DNA of 42,953 nucleotides from JAZQUM01 sp045631305 (GTDB lineage Bacteria; Bacillota; Clostridia; Oscillospirales; Oscillospiraceae): the NCBI GenBank assembly GCA_045631305.1, contig JAZQUM010000006.1, positions 1 to 42,953 of the forward strand, written 5' to 3'. This document shows positions 14,632-22,604 of the stretch, piece after piece. The first letter of the stretch is position 1; the number at the start of each line of letters is the position of its first letter. The position numbers and the translations under genes are program-made. The notes under the pieces are model-generated. The model made no database searches and had not been told where the DNA came from. It was given only the letters and a program-made list of their open reading frames with translations.

Positions 14632-15969
14632 TTAATTGTCCTTTCGCATCATTTCCTGCCGCGCAGCAGAGAGCAGCGCTTCTCTCTCATTGGGAAGCAC
14701 ACCTTCTATCACCGCACTCAAAAGCATTTCCAGCATTTCACCCACAGCTTTTCCCGCAAGGCCAAGACGCATCATATCCCGCCCATCCAGCGCAAGCTGT
14801 TTCAAAGTAACACAGGCCTCTTCTTCCAAAAGTTTTTGGAGAATCTTTTCCGCTTTGTTCCATGGCTCCTGAGCCCGCTCAAGGCCCTCTTTCCGTTTGG
14901 CAAAATTATCTGCCCGTTTGGCATCCAGCACATCCTGCAGCCGCTCTGCGCCGATTTTAGACAGCACTTTACGAAGAGATACCTCCGTCGGCTCAAACCA
15001 TGTATCGTGCCATTTCATTAATATTCCCACTTTGCGGCGCGTATCATTATCAAACTTTAGCCGCGCCATAATAGTCTGCACCAGTTCTGCGCTGATCTCT
15101 GTATGACCGTAGTAATGTCCTCCCCACGCATCCTCTGTAAAGCACAAAGGCTTTCCAAGATCATGGAACATCATATGATAGCGCAAGTGCTTTTCAGGCG
15201 CCACATATGTCATACTGCGGACCGAATGCTCCCACACATCATAGCAATGAAAGCGACTCTTCTGGTCAAAACCGATGCTCGGCAAAATTTCCGGAATAAA
15301 CGCACCTATTACATCACCAAACTCCGTCAGCACAGACAAAATGTGATCGCCGCACACCAGTTTAGTCAGCTCTTCCTGCAGCCGCTCTGCGGCAATGCTA
15401 CGTAAAAGTTCCTTTTTGGCATGCATAGCTGCTGCCGTCTCTTCTTCCACAGAAAAACCCAGCACAGCCGCAAAGCGAAGACCGCGCATAATCCGCAGCG
15501 CATCCTCTTCAAAGCGTTCTTCTGCTTTTCCTACACAGCGGATCACACCGGAGACAAGGTCTTCCCTGCCGCCGAAAAGGTCCGTCACTGTGCCATCTAT
15601 AGACATAGCCATGGCATTCACCGTGAAATCGCGGCGGCAAAGGTCTTCCCGCAGCTGCGCAGAAAACTGCACCTGACGGGGATGACGATGATCCAGATAT
15701 TCACCATCCACGCGGTAGGTCGTAACCTCCACCTTGCCACCATCACCCAACACAGTTACCGTTCCATGCTGCAGGCCCGTGGGAATGGCGCGGGAGGAAA
15801 AAACAGCCAACGTTTCTTCCGGACGGGCAGAAGTGGTAAGGTCCCAGTCATGAGGCGTTTTTCCCATGAGAAGATCGCGAACACAGCCACCCACACAATA
15901 GATTTCGTGACCTGCACGGAGCATTTCCTCCATAATATTTTGCACAAACTGCGGAATCTGTTCTCTCAC
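14632..15969 (-). CDS. cca: CCA-adding tRNA nucleotidyltransferase with HD domain
   Basis: This 445-residue class II nucleotidyltransferase adds or repairs the 3' CCA of tRNAs. The catalytic head is at the N terminus (GGCVRDLLMGKTPHDWDLTT, with the metal-binding DWD), followed by the RRDFTVNAMA motif and the ERFEEDALRIMRGLRFAA neck. An HD-type domain follows (YHMMFHDLGKP, about residues 245-255), as in many Firmicute CCA enzymes and related poly(A) polymerases. I place the start at GTG 15969 because AGGAGG stands eight bases ahead. An in-frame ATG at 16002 has no ribosome site. The tRNA-Gln in this window already encodes CCA, so a repair role is possible; pure poly(A) polymerase activity cannot be excluded. 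Confidence 0.92.
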   Translation of the reverse strand: MREQIPQFVQNIMEEMLRAGHEIYCVGGCVRDLLMGKTPHDWDLTTSARPEETLAVFSSRAIPTGLQHGTVTVLGDGGKVEVTTYRVDGEYLDHRHPRQVQFSAQLREDLCRRDFTVNAMAMSIDGTVTDLFGGREDLVSGVIRCVGKAEERFEEDALRIMRGLRFAAVLGFSVEEETAAAMHAKKELLRSIAAERLQEELTKLVCGDHILSVLTEFGDVIGAFIPEILPSIGFDQKSRFHCYDVWEHSVRSMTYVAPEKHLRYHMMFHDLGKPLCFTEDAWGGHYYGHTEISAELVQTIMARLKFDNDTRRKVGILMKWHDTWFEPTEVSLRKVLSKIGAERLQDVLDAKRADNFAKRKEGLERAQEPWNKAEKILQKLLEEEACVTLKQLALDGRDMMRLGLAGKAVGEMLEMLLSAVIEGVLPNEREALLSAARQEMMRKDN

Positions 15970-16051
15970 GGGTTTCACCTCCTGCCAAATAAATTTTCCC
16001 ATAACGGAAAAGTATAAAACTATCTTTTGTCACCATATATAATAAATTGAC

Positions 16052-16080
16052 TTGCTAATGTTTTGCAAGGTTAGTATAAT
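16052..16080 (+). promoter_or_regulatory. Probable promoter of murC
   Basis: TATAAT at 16075-16080 is paired with TTGCTA at 16052-16057 over a 17-base spacer. The -35 matches four of six bases. Confidence 0.6.
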
Positions 16081-16129
16081 AATTTTTATGAATAACATTT
16101 AGTTCCGTTTTCAAGGGGGCTTTCTCACC

Positions 16130-17515
16130 ATGATGAATAATCCCGTTAATATTAAAGAATTTATTACACCCGGAAAAAGAGTGCATTTGGTCGGCATTGG
16201 CGGTGTGTCTATGTGCCCGCTGGCTGAAGTGCTCCGCGGTATGGGCCTTAAGGTACAGGGCTCTGATATGAGTGAAAGTGAATCCGTACTGCATTTGCGC
16301 GAACTGGGTGTTTCTGTTTCTGTAGGACATGCGGCAGAAAACCTTGGCGACTGCGATTTTGTCATCCGCACCGCTGCTGTAAAGGATGAAAATCCCGAAA
16401 TTTCCGGCGCTGTTGCCCGCGGCATTCCCGTTTATGAACGTGCGCAGGCTTGGGGTGCTATCATGCAGCATTATCAGAACGCACTTTGCGTTTCCGGCAC
16501 TCACGGCAAAACTACCACCACTTCCATGTGCACCCACGTCTTTATGGCAGCTGAAGCTGATCCCACCGTTATGATCGGCGGCACACTGCCTCTTCTTCAC
16601 TCCGGTTACCGCGTAGGACATGGCAACACCATTATTCTGGAATCCTGCGAATATTGCAACTCCTTCCTCAGCTTCTTCCCCACTGTGGCTGTGATCCTCA
16701 ACGTAGAAGCCGACCATCTGGATTTCTTCAAAGATCTGCAGGATATTGAAAATTCTTTCCGCAAATTCGCCCAGCTGGTTCCCACTGCAGGCCATGTCAT
16801 CGCCAACGCAGATGACCCCGGCACCATGGACGCACTGGATCATTTTGACCGTGATATTTTTACTTTTGGCGTAGAAAACGATGCCTGCTGCAAAGCTGAA
16901 AACATCACTTTCACCAACGGTTTCCCCTCTTTCGATGTTGTGGTTCGAGGCGAGTTTTACGCTCATGTGGAACTGCAGGTTGCAGGCCACCACAATATTC
17001 TCAATGCTTTGGCCGCCGCATCCTCGGCGTACGTCCTCGGCATCAGCGGCAAGGCAGTAGAAGCAGGTCTTGCTGCATTTCACGGTGCCGGCCGCCGCTT
17101 TGAATACAAAGGTGAGTTCAACGGTGCCCGTATTTACGATGACTACGCTCACCATCCCGGCGAACTCCACGCGCTGCTCTCCACCGTACAAGAACTCGGC
17201 TACAAGCGTGTCATCTGCGCTTTTCAGCCCCACACCTATTCCCGCACGCAAGCTTTCTTTGAAGAATTTATCCAGGAACTGCAGCTGCCCGATGTTGTGA
17301 TTCTGGCTGAGATCTATGCTGCCCGCGAAAAGAACCTGCAGGGTATCTCCTCTATGGATCTCTGCCGCCACATTCCCGGTGCAGTATACTGCTCCACTTT
17401 GGATAAAGTAGCCGAAGAATTGCGCACCATGGCACAGCCCGGCGATCTCATTCTCACCGTGGGCGCGGGTGATATTTTCCGCGCAGGCGAAAAACTTCTT
17501 GCTTCCTGCAACTAA
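16130..17515 (+). CDS. murC: UDP-N-acetylmuramate--L-alanine ligase
   Basis: MurC adds L-alanine to UDP-MurNAc with ATP, the first amino acid of the peptidoglycan stem. The 461-residue product carries the Mur ligase signs: the N-terminal UDP-binding loop VGIGGVSMCPLAEVLRGMG, the P-loop SGTHGKTTTTSM, the carbamylated-lysine region and the C-terminal DDYAHHPGEL and FQPHTYSRTQAF motifs. The ATG at 16130 is preceded by AAGGGGG; a second ATG follows directly. The gene is alone between its own promoter and a terminator, and not within a division cluster. Confidence 0.95.
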   Translation: MMNNPVNIKEFITPGKRVHLVGIGGVSMCPLAEVLRGMGLKVQGSDMSESESVLHLRELGVSVSVGHAAENLGDCDFVIRTAAVKDENPEISGAVARGIPVYERAQAWGAIMQHYQNALCVSGTHGKTTTTSMCTHVFMAAEADPTVMIGGTLPLLHSGYRVGHGNTIILESCEYCNSFLSFFPTVAVILNVEADHLDFFKDLQDIENSFRKFAQLVPTAGHVIANADDPGTMDALDHFDRDIFTFGVENDACCKAENITFTNGFPSFDVVVRGEFYAHVELQVAGHHNILNALAAASSAYVLGISGKAVEAGLAAFHGAGRRFEYKGEFNGARIYDDYAHHPGELHALLSTVQELGYKRVICAFQPHTYSRTQAFFEEFIQELQLPDVVILAEIYAAREKNLQGISSMDLCRHIPGAVYCSTLDKVAEELRTMAQPGDLILTVGAGDIFRAGEKLLASCN

Positions 17516-17539
17516 ATACACATGGATAAGAAAAAAAGC

Positions 17540-17567
17540 GGCATGATATATATCATGCCTCTTTTTC
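17540..17567 (+). terminator. Terminator after murC
   Basis: GGCATGAT (17540-17547) pairs with ATCATGCC (17552-17559), loop ATAT, followed by CTCTTTTTCT. The rest of the gap to 17796 holds only the V-ATPase promoter. Confidence 0.85.
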
Positions 17568-17715
17568 TATCATTTCAAAATTTTTCATCTGTAGAAAACA
17601 CATTTTCTTTCTTCTAAATATTGCCAAAAACCAAAATTTCATTGGTTATTGCAACTATTTCTTGTCCTTCTTTTATCTCTCGTCCCTCCGCCCTGTGTCC
17701 GTCTGTAAAAAACAC

Positions 17716-17742
17716 TTGCTTTTCTCTCAAGTATAGTATAAT
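17716..17742 (+). promoter_or_regulatory. Probable promoter of the V-ATPase operon
   Basis: TATAAT at 17737-17742 is preceded by TTGCTT at 17716-17721. The spacer is only 15 bases, so the -35 choice is uncertain. It is the only clear -10 in the gap before the first subunit gene. Confidence 0.5.
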
Positions 17743-17796
17743 ATTAATCTATCGGTTTTATTTATTTTTCTAATACTTTTTATTGGTGGTGATATC

Positions 17797-18102
17797 ATGC
17801 AGAACATGATCGATTCCGTTCGTCAGGCTGAAGTGGAAGCCGAAGCTATGGAACGAGATACGGCAGCCCAGTGCACCAAGCTCCTTGCCGATGCCAAAGA
17901 AGAGGCCAAAGCCCTTCTTCTTCGCAAGACCAAAGAGGCAAACGCCGAGGCAGAAAGCCGGCTCTCCGCAGCTGCTGCCCAAAAGGATCGGCACGAAGCT
18001 CTTGCCGCAGAAGAGGCCGCTTCTTTAAAAGCCAATCTCTATGCCGCAGCCGAAGCCAAAGAGGCGCAGGCTATCGACCATATTCTTTCCCGGATCTTCT
18101 GA
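17797..18102 (+). CDS. V-type ATPase subunit H/G (peripheral stalk)
   Basis: This 101-residue, alanine- and glutamate-rich protein is almost wholly a coiled coil (SVRQAEVEAEAMERDTAAQC onward). It matches the small G/H-type stalk subunit that pairs with subunit E to form the peripheral stator of archaeal-type and bacterial V-ATPases. Low-complexity helices are hard to assign by sequence alone; its place as the first gene, directly ahead of subunit I, is the main support. GGTGGTGAT precedes ATG 17797. Confidence 0.82.
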   Translation: MQNMIDSVRQAEVEAEAMERDTAAQCTKLLADAKEEAKALLLRKTKEANAEAESRLSAAAAQKDRHEALAAEEAASLKANLYAAAEAKEAQAIDHILSRIF

Positions 18103-18141
18103 TCCCATAAATTACTCTCATCCTCAGAAAGGAGGAATGTT

Positions 18142-20142
18142 ATGGCCATATTGACCATGAAGCGCATTGAATTGTGCGGTCTGCGCTCGGAGCGCAAAAA
18201 AATTCTGGAACGGCTCCAGCGCCTTGGCAATGTGGAGGTCCGCAAACAAGATGCAGAAGACAGCATCTTCTCCCGTCAGGATACCGCTGAAATCTGCAGC
18301 GGTTTCGAGCAATATATCCGCGCTGGCTCTGCCGCGCTGGAGGCGCTGCAGAAATATGCGCCGCAGAAGTCCTCTCCCCTTGCCATGCTGGAAGGGCGCA
18401 AGGATCTCTCCCAAAGTGAGTTTGCAGCTTGCGTAGAACAGAGCGAAGAACACCTTGCTTTGATCTATCGCATCAATGACCTTGCAAAAGAGATCAGCGA
18501 ATGCACCGCTGAGATCCCCAAGCTTCTGGCACAGATCGAATCGCTGAATCCCTGGCTGGGATTGGATGTACCGTTGAACTTCAGCGGCACCCGCACCACT
18601 AAGGCTTTTATCGGCTCGTTTACAGGGGATATCCCGCTGGAAGAACTTCTCGCTTCCCTGTCTCTCCCCGCTGAAACACCGCTGGATCTCTCCCTCATCA
18701 GCCACTCTCCCGAGCAGACCTGTGTGTTTGCTCTCTGTCTGAAAGAGGACGCTCCCGCTGTGGAAGCTGCACTGCGCGGCGCAGGCTTTGCTCTCCCCGC
18801 TCTCAGCGGCAGCACCGTTCCTTCGGCGCAGAAAGAACAGTGGGAAAAAGCGATCACCGATTGCGAGGCCAGCATTGTAAGCAACATCGAAGTGCTGAAA
18901 GAACTTTCGGAAAAGCGGGATGACATCCGTCTTTTCATTGACTATTGCATCATGCGCCGTGAGAAATATGAAGCCATCGGCAGGCTGCTCAATAGCCGCC
19001 ACACCTTCTATCTTACAGGCTATGTTCCCGAAAGGGATGCTGATGCCGTGAAGGAAGAACTGGAAAATTCCTTCAGCGTTTGTGTAGCACTGCACGATCC
19101 CGCTGAGGAGGAAGACGTTCCCATCGCGGTGGTGAACAACAAGTTCGCTTCCCCCATGGAAGGTGTTATGAAGGGCTTCAGTCTCCCCGGCAAGGGCGAG
19201 ATGGACCCCAGCACCATGATGGCAGTTTTCTACTATGTGCTCTTCGGCATGATGCTTTCCGACGCAGGCTACGGTCTTCTCATCGCCATTGGCTGCGGCT
19301 TCGCTCTCTGGAAATACAAGAATATGGATGAAGGCTGGAGCAAAACTCTTCGCATGTATTTCTTCTCCGGTATCTCCACCGTATTCTGGGGCGCTATGTA
19401 CGGCAGCTGGTTCGGAGACGCACCCGCTGTGATCGCCCGCACCTTCTTCAACAGCGACTTTGCCATTCGTCCCATTTGGGTGGATCCCCTGACGCAGCCC
19501 ATGCAGATGCTGATGTTCTGCCTCCTGGTTGGCGTGATCCATCTTTTCGCAGGTCTCGGCTGCAGAATTTATCAGTTCGCCAAGAACAAAAATCCCGCCG
19601 GTATCTGGCTGGATACCGTTCCCTGGTATCTTCTTATCACGGGTCTTCTGCTCTTCGCACTCAGCGCACAGGGCTTTATCGACATCGTGCAGCTGAACTT
19701 CATCCTGCCCCCTCACATTGGCAACATCGGCAAATGGATGGCCCTTGCAGGCGCCGCAGTGATCGTTCTCTTTGGCGGACGGCACAGCAAGAACCCTGTG
19801 CTCCGTTTCGCTCTGGGGCTTTACGAGCTCTACAACATTTCCGGCTGGCTCGGTGACATCCTTTCCTACTCCCGCCTTCTGGCGCTGGGTCTTGCCACCG
19901 GTGTTATCGGCCAAGTGGTAAATCAGATGGGCAGCATGGGCGGCAAGAGCGCAGTCGGTGTGATCATGTTTATCGCAGTGTTCCTCATCGGTCACCCGCT
20001 GAACATCGCCATCAACCTGCTGGGCGCTTACGTCCACACCAACAGACTCCAGTTTGTTGAATTCTTCGGAAAATTTTACGAAGGCGGCGGCCACGAATTT
20101 GAGCCGCTGGCCAACCACACTAAATATTATAAACTGAAATAA
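18142..20142 (+). CDS. ntpI: V-type ATPase subunit I (a-type membrane stator)
   Basis: The 666-residue subunit is the membrane stator through which ions reach the rotor ring. The N-terminal ~330 residues are cytoplasmic and bind the peripheral stalks. The C-terminal half has about seven to eight membrane helices beginning at FYYVLFGMMLSDAGYGLL. The essential arginine of the ion channel is the one in LSYSRLLALGLATG (about residues 574-587), and a GHPLNIAINLLGAYVHTNRL stretch follows, as in NtpI. AAAGGAGG precedes ATG 18142. It lies second in the operon. Confidence 0.96.
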   Translation: MAILTMKRIELCGLRSERKKILERLQRLGNVEVRKQDAEDSIFSRQDTAEICSGFEQYIRAGSAALEALQKYAPQKSSPLAMLEGRKDLSQSEFAACVEQSEEHLALIYRINDLAKEISECTAEIPKLLAQIESLNPWLGLDVPLNFSGTRTTKAFIGSFTGDIPLEELLASLSLPAETPLDLSLISHSPEQTCVFALCLKEDAPAVEAALRGAGFALPALSGSTVPSAQKEQWEKAITDCEASIVSNIEVLKELSEKRDDIRLFIDYCIMRREKYEAIGRLLNSRHTFYLTGYVPERDADAVKEELENSFSVCVALHDPAEEEDVPIAVVNNKFASPMEGVMKGFSLPGKGEMDPSTMMAVFYYVLFGMMLSDAGYGLLIAIGCGFALWKYKNMDEGWSKTLRMYFFSGISTVFWGAMYGSWFGDAPAVIARTFFNSDFAIRPIWVDPLTQPMQMLMFCLLVGVIHLFAGLGCRIYQFAKNKNPAGIWLDTVPWYLLITGLLLFALSAQGFIDIVQLNFILPPHIGNIGKWMALAGAAVIVLFGGRHSKNPVLRFALGLYELYNISGWLGDILSYSRLLALGLATGVIGQVVNQMGSMGGKSAVGVIMFIAVFLIGHPLNIAINLLGAYVHTNRLQFVEFFGKFYEGGGHEFEPLANHTKYYKLK

Positions 20143-20156
20143 CGGAGGTAAAAATC

Positions 20157-20642
20157 ATGAGTATGGGTCTCTTTTTCGCACTCTTTGGCGCAGTAGTAGC
20201 TGCATTTGGTGGCGGTATCGGTTCTGCAGTCGGCGTTGGTATCGCCGGTCAGGCAGCCGCAGGTGTTGTGGCAGAAGATCCTGCCAAGTTCGGTAAGGTA
20301 CTGATCCTTCAGCTGCTCCCCGGCACCCAGGGCATTTACGGCCTGCTGGTAGCTTTCATTACCCTTTCCAACATCGGCATTCTGGGCGGCGGCGCTGACG
20401 GCAGCATGACCCTTCTGCAGGGTTTCCTTTTCTTTGCCGCATGCCTCCCCATGGCTATCGTAGGTTATGTTTCCGCTCTCTATCAGGGCAAGACCTCCGC
20501 TGCTTCCATCGGCCTTGTTGCCAAGCGTCCCGAACAGTCCGGTAAGGCTCTGATCTTCCCCGCAATGGTAGAAACTTACGCAATTCTTGCACTGCTGGTA
20601 TCCATTCTGGCTGTATCCGGTGTTGCCGGCATGGCCATCTGA
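20157..20642 (+). CDS. ntpK: V-type ATPase subunit K (rotor ring), sodium-type ligands
   Basis: This 161-residue membrane protein is the rotor subunit, a duplicated hairpin with four helices. The first half shows GGGIGSAVGVGIAGQAAAGV; the second half shows GYVSALYQGKTSAASIGLVA. The residues that bind Na+ in Enterococcus hirae NtpK (L61, T64, Q65, Q110, E139) have direct counterparts here: L54, T57 and Q58 in LLPGTQG, Q110 in ALYQGK, and E139 in AMVETYA. Only one ion-binding carboxylate (E139) is present per four-helix subunit, also as in NtpK. Na+ coupling is thus predicted. GGAGG precedes the ATG. Confidence 0.96.
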   Translation: MSMGLFFALFGAVVAAFGGGIGSAVGVGIAGQAAAGVVAEDPAKFGKVLILQLLPGTQGIYGLLVAFITLSNIGILGGGADGSMTLLQGFLFFAACLPMAIVGYVSALYQGKTSAASIGLVAKRPEQSGKALIFPAMVETYAILALLVSILAVSGVAGMAI

Positions 20643-20659
20643 TCACAGGAGATGATTTT

Positions 20660-21253
20660 ATGACAGGATTAGAAAAAATGCTCAGCCGGATCCGCGAAGA
20701 AGCGGCGCAGGCACGGGATGAAAAGCTTGCCGCTGCCAAGGCGCAGGCCGACGAGATCCTTGCCGCGGCGCAGCGCGAGGCAGAGGAATCCTGCCGCAGA
20801 ATCGCCGAGCGTACCGACGCGCGGGAAAAAGATCTTCTCTCCCGTGCTGATTCCGCTGCTGAACTGACGCGACGCAAAACGCTCCTTGCCGCAAAGCAGG
20901 AGATCATCGGTTCCGTAACGGAAAAAGCCTACCGCTCCATTCTGGATCTGAGCGATGAGGAGTATTTCTCCTCCATGGCAAAACTTGCCAAAAAACATGC
21001 ACAAAACGGCAGCGGCGTGATGTTCTTCTCCGCAAAAGACCTCGCCCGCCTTCCCGCAGATTTTGAAGCGCAGCTTTCCCTCGCTCTGGAGGGAAGCGGA
21101 AAAAGTCTCACCGTCAGCCGTGAGACCCGAAATATCGACGGTGGCTTTATCCTGGCCTACGGCAGCATTGAAGAAAACTGTTCCCTGCGGGCACTTTTCG
21201 ACACCGATAAAGAAGCCATTCAGGACGAGATCGGACGCATTCTCTTTGGCTGA
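20660..21253 (+). CDS. ntpE: V-type ATPase subunit E (peripheral stalk)
   Basis: Subunit E (197 residues) forms the peripheral stalk with the small H/G subunit and holds the A/B head still against rotation. The N-terminal ~85 residues form a long charged helix (RIREEAAQARDEKLAAAKAQ), and the C-terminal globular domain contains SRETRNIDGGFILAYGSIEE and NCSLRALFDTDKEAI, a pattern typical of the family. AGGAG precedes ATG 20660, 17 bases after the K stop. Confidence 0.92.
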   Translation: MTGLEKMLSRIREEAAQARDEKLAAAKAQADEILAAAQREAEESCRRIAERTDAREKDLLSRADSAAELTRRKTLLAAKQEIIGSVTEKAYRSILDLSDEEYFSSMAKLAKKHAQNGSGVMFFSAKDLARLPADFEAQLSLALEGSGKSLTVSRETRNIDGGFILAYGSIEENCSLRALFDTDKEAIQDEIGRILFG

Positions 21254-21280
21254 TAAAAAACCGCAAAGGAGGATCCATAC

Positions 21281-22249
21281 ATGTCTCAATTAGATTATAC
21301 CTATGCGGTTGCCCGTGTTCGCGCCAAAGAAGTCTCCCTGCTCAATGCCGCAGCCTATGATCAGCTCCTGGCCTGCCAGGATCACGCACAGGTGCGCCGC
21401 ACATTGAGCGAGCGGGGCTGGGGCGAAAACGCAGAGCAGAGCGACGAGGAGCTCCTCTCCTCCGAACTCAGCAAGACCCGCGCATTTATCGGAGAACTCA
21501 TCAAGGAATCCGATCTTCTGGATCTTTTTTCCTATGCTCCCGATTTTCACAATCTCAAGGCCGTCATCAAGCAGGTTTGCACCCAGCGGGAGTTCCCTGA
21601 TGTGTATCTCCCCGGTGGCCTTACCGATGTTTCCGCCATGCTTTCCGCTGTAAAGCTGCAGCACTTTGCAGATCTTCCCGTGCATCTGCGTGCCCCCGCA
21701 CAGGAAGCCTTCTCCCTGCTGCTGGAAACCCGTGACGGCCAGCTGTGTGACCTGGTGCTTGACAAAGCCTGCCTCGCTGCCATTTACGAAAAAGGCAGCC
21801 GCGACAAAAACGAAGTGCTTCGAAAATACGCCGAGATCACCGTGGCCTCTGCCAATATCAAGATCGCTGTTCGCGCCTGCAAGACCAAAAAGCCTTATCA
21901 GCTGTTCCTTCGCTCTTTGGCTTCTTGTGCCAGCCTCGACACGGTAACCCTTGCCAAAGCAGCTTCTGAAAGCACGGATGCCATCTGCGAATATCTTGCC
22001 GCCACGGACTATGCCGCAGGCGCCGAGATCCTGCGCCGCTCCCCTGCCGCTTTTGAGCGCTGGTGCGACGGACTCATCATCGAAGCCATGAAGCCCCAAA
22101 AACACAATCCGTTCTCCGTGGGTCCCCTGGTAGCTTATCTGCTGGCCCGCGAAAACGAGATCAAATCCGTTCGCCTGATCCTCTCCGCCAAGCTCAACGG
22201 CTTTTCGGACGAGGCCGTGCGGGAAAGACTGAGGGAAGCCTATGTATAA
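21281..22249 (+). CDS. ntpC: V-type ATPase subunit C (d/AC39 type)
   Basis: The 322-residue protein is the funnel-shaped AC39/d subunit that links the central shaft to the K ring. It is mostly helical, with an N-terminal YTYAVARVRAKEVSLLNAAAY typical of the family and conserved FSYAPDFHNLKAVIK and GPLVAYLLARENEIKSVRLI segments (the last is the family hallmark near the C terminus). AAAGGAGG precedes ATG 21281. Its stop overlaps subunit F by eight bases. Confidence 0.94.
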   Translation: MSQLDYTYAVARVRAKEVSLLNAAAYDQLLACQDHAQVRRTLSERGWGENAEQSDEELLSSELSKTRAFIGELIKESDLLDLFSYAPDFHNLKAVIKQVCTQREFPDVYLPGGLTDVSAMLSAVKLQHFADLPVHLRAPAQEAFSLLLETRDGQLCDLVLDKACLAAIYEKGSRDKNEVLRKYAEITVASANIKIAVRACKTKKPYQLFLRSLASCASLDTVTLAKAASESTDAICEYLAATDYAAGAEILRRSPAAFERWCDGLIIEAMKPQKHNPFSVGPLVAYLLARENEIKSVRLILSAKLNGFSDEAVRERLREAYV

Positions 22250-22565
22250 GATCGCAGTCATGGGCGACTGGGACAGCATCTACGGTTTTGCCGCCGTGGG
22301 TCTTGAAACTGTTCCCGTCACCGAAAGCGCTGAGGCTGCCCGCAAACTCCGCAAAATGGCGGAGGACTCCTACGCCGTGGTGTATATCACCGAGGCTTTG
22401 GCATCGGCTCTGGGCGACGAGCTGGACCGCTATAAAAGCGACAGCCGCCTTGCCGTAGTCCCCATCCCCGGCGCCAAAGGCAACACCGGCATCGGCATTG
22501 CCAATGTTAAAAAGAGCGTGGAGCAGGCAGTTGGCTCCGACATTATTTTCAACGACAAAAACTAA
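22242..22565 (+). CDS. ntpG: V-type ATPase subunit F
   Basis: This 107-residue protein is the small central-shaft subunit F (called NtpG in Enterococcus), which binds subunit D and modulates ATP hydrolysis. It starts with MYKIAVMGDWDSIYGFAAVG, the standard F-subunit opening, and has a Rossmann-like alternation ending in IPGAKGNTGIGIANVKKSVE. ATG 22242 overlaps the end of subunit C, so translation is likely coupled. Confidence 0.93.
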   Translation: MYKIAVMGDWDSIYGFAAVGLETVPVTESAEAARKLRKMAEDSYAVVYITEALASALGDELDRYKSDSRLAVVPIPGAKGNTGIGIANVKKSVEQAVGSDIIFNDKN

Positions 22566-22604
22566 TCCGGGCTTTTGCCCATGAAAAGCAGGTGAAATAA
22601 ATCT

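Noticed and set aside
16047..16080. TTGACT at 16047 as the murC -35.
   Set aside because: Its spacer to TATAAT would be 22 bases; TTGCTA at 16052 gives 17.
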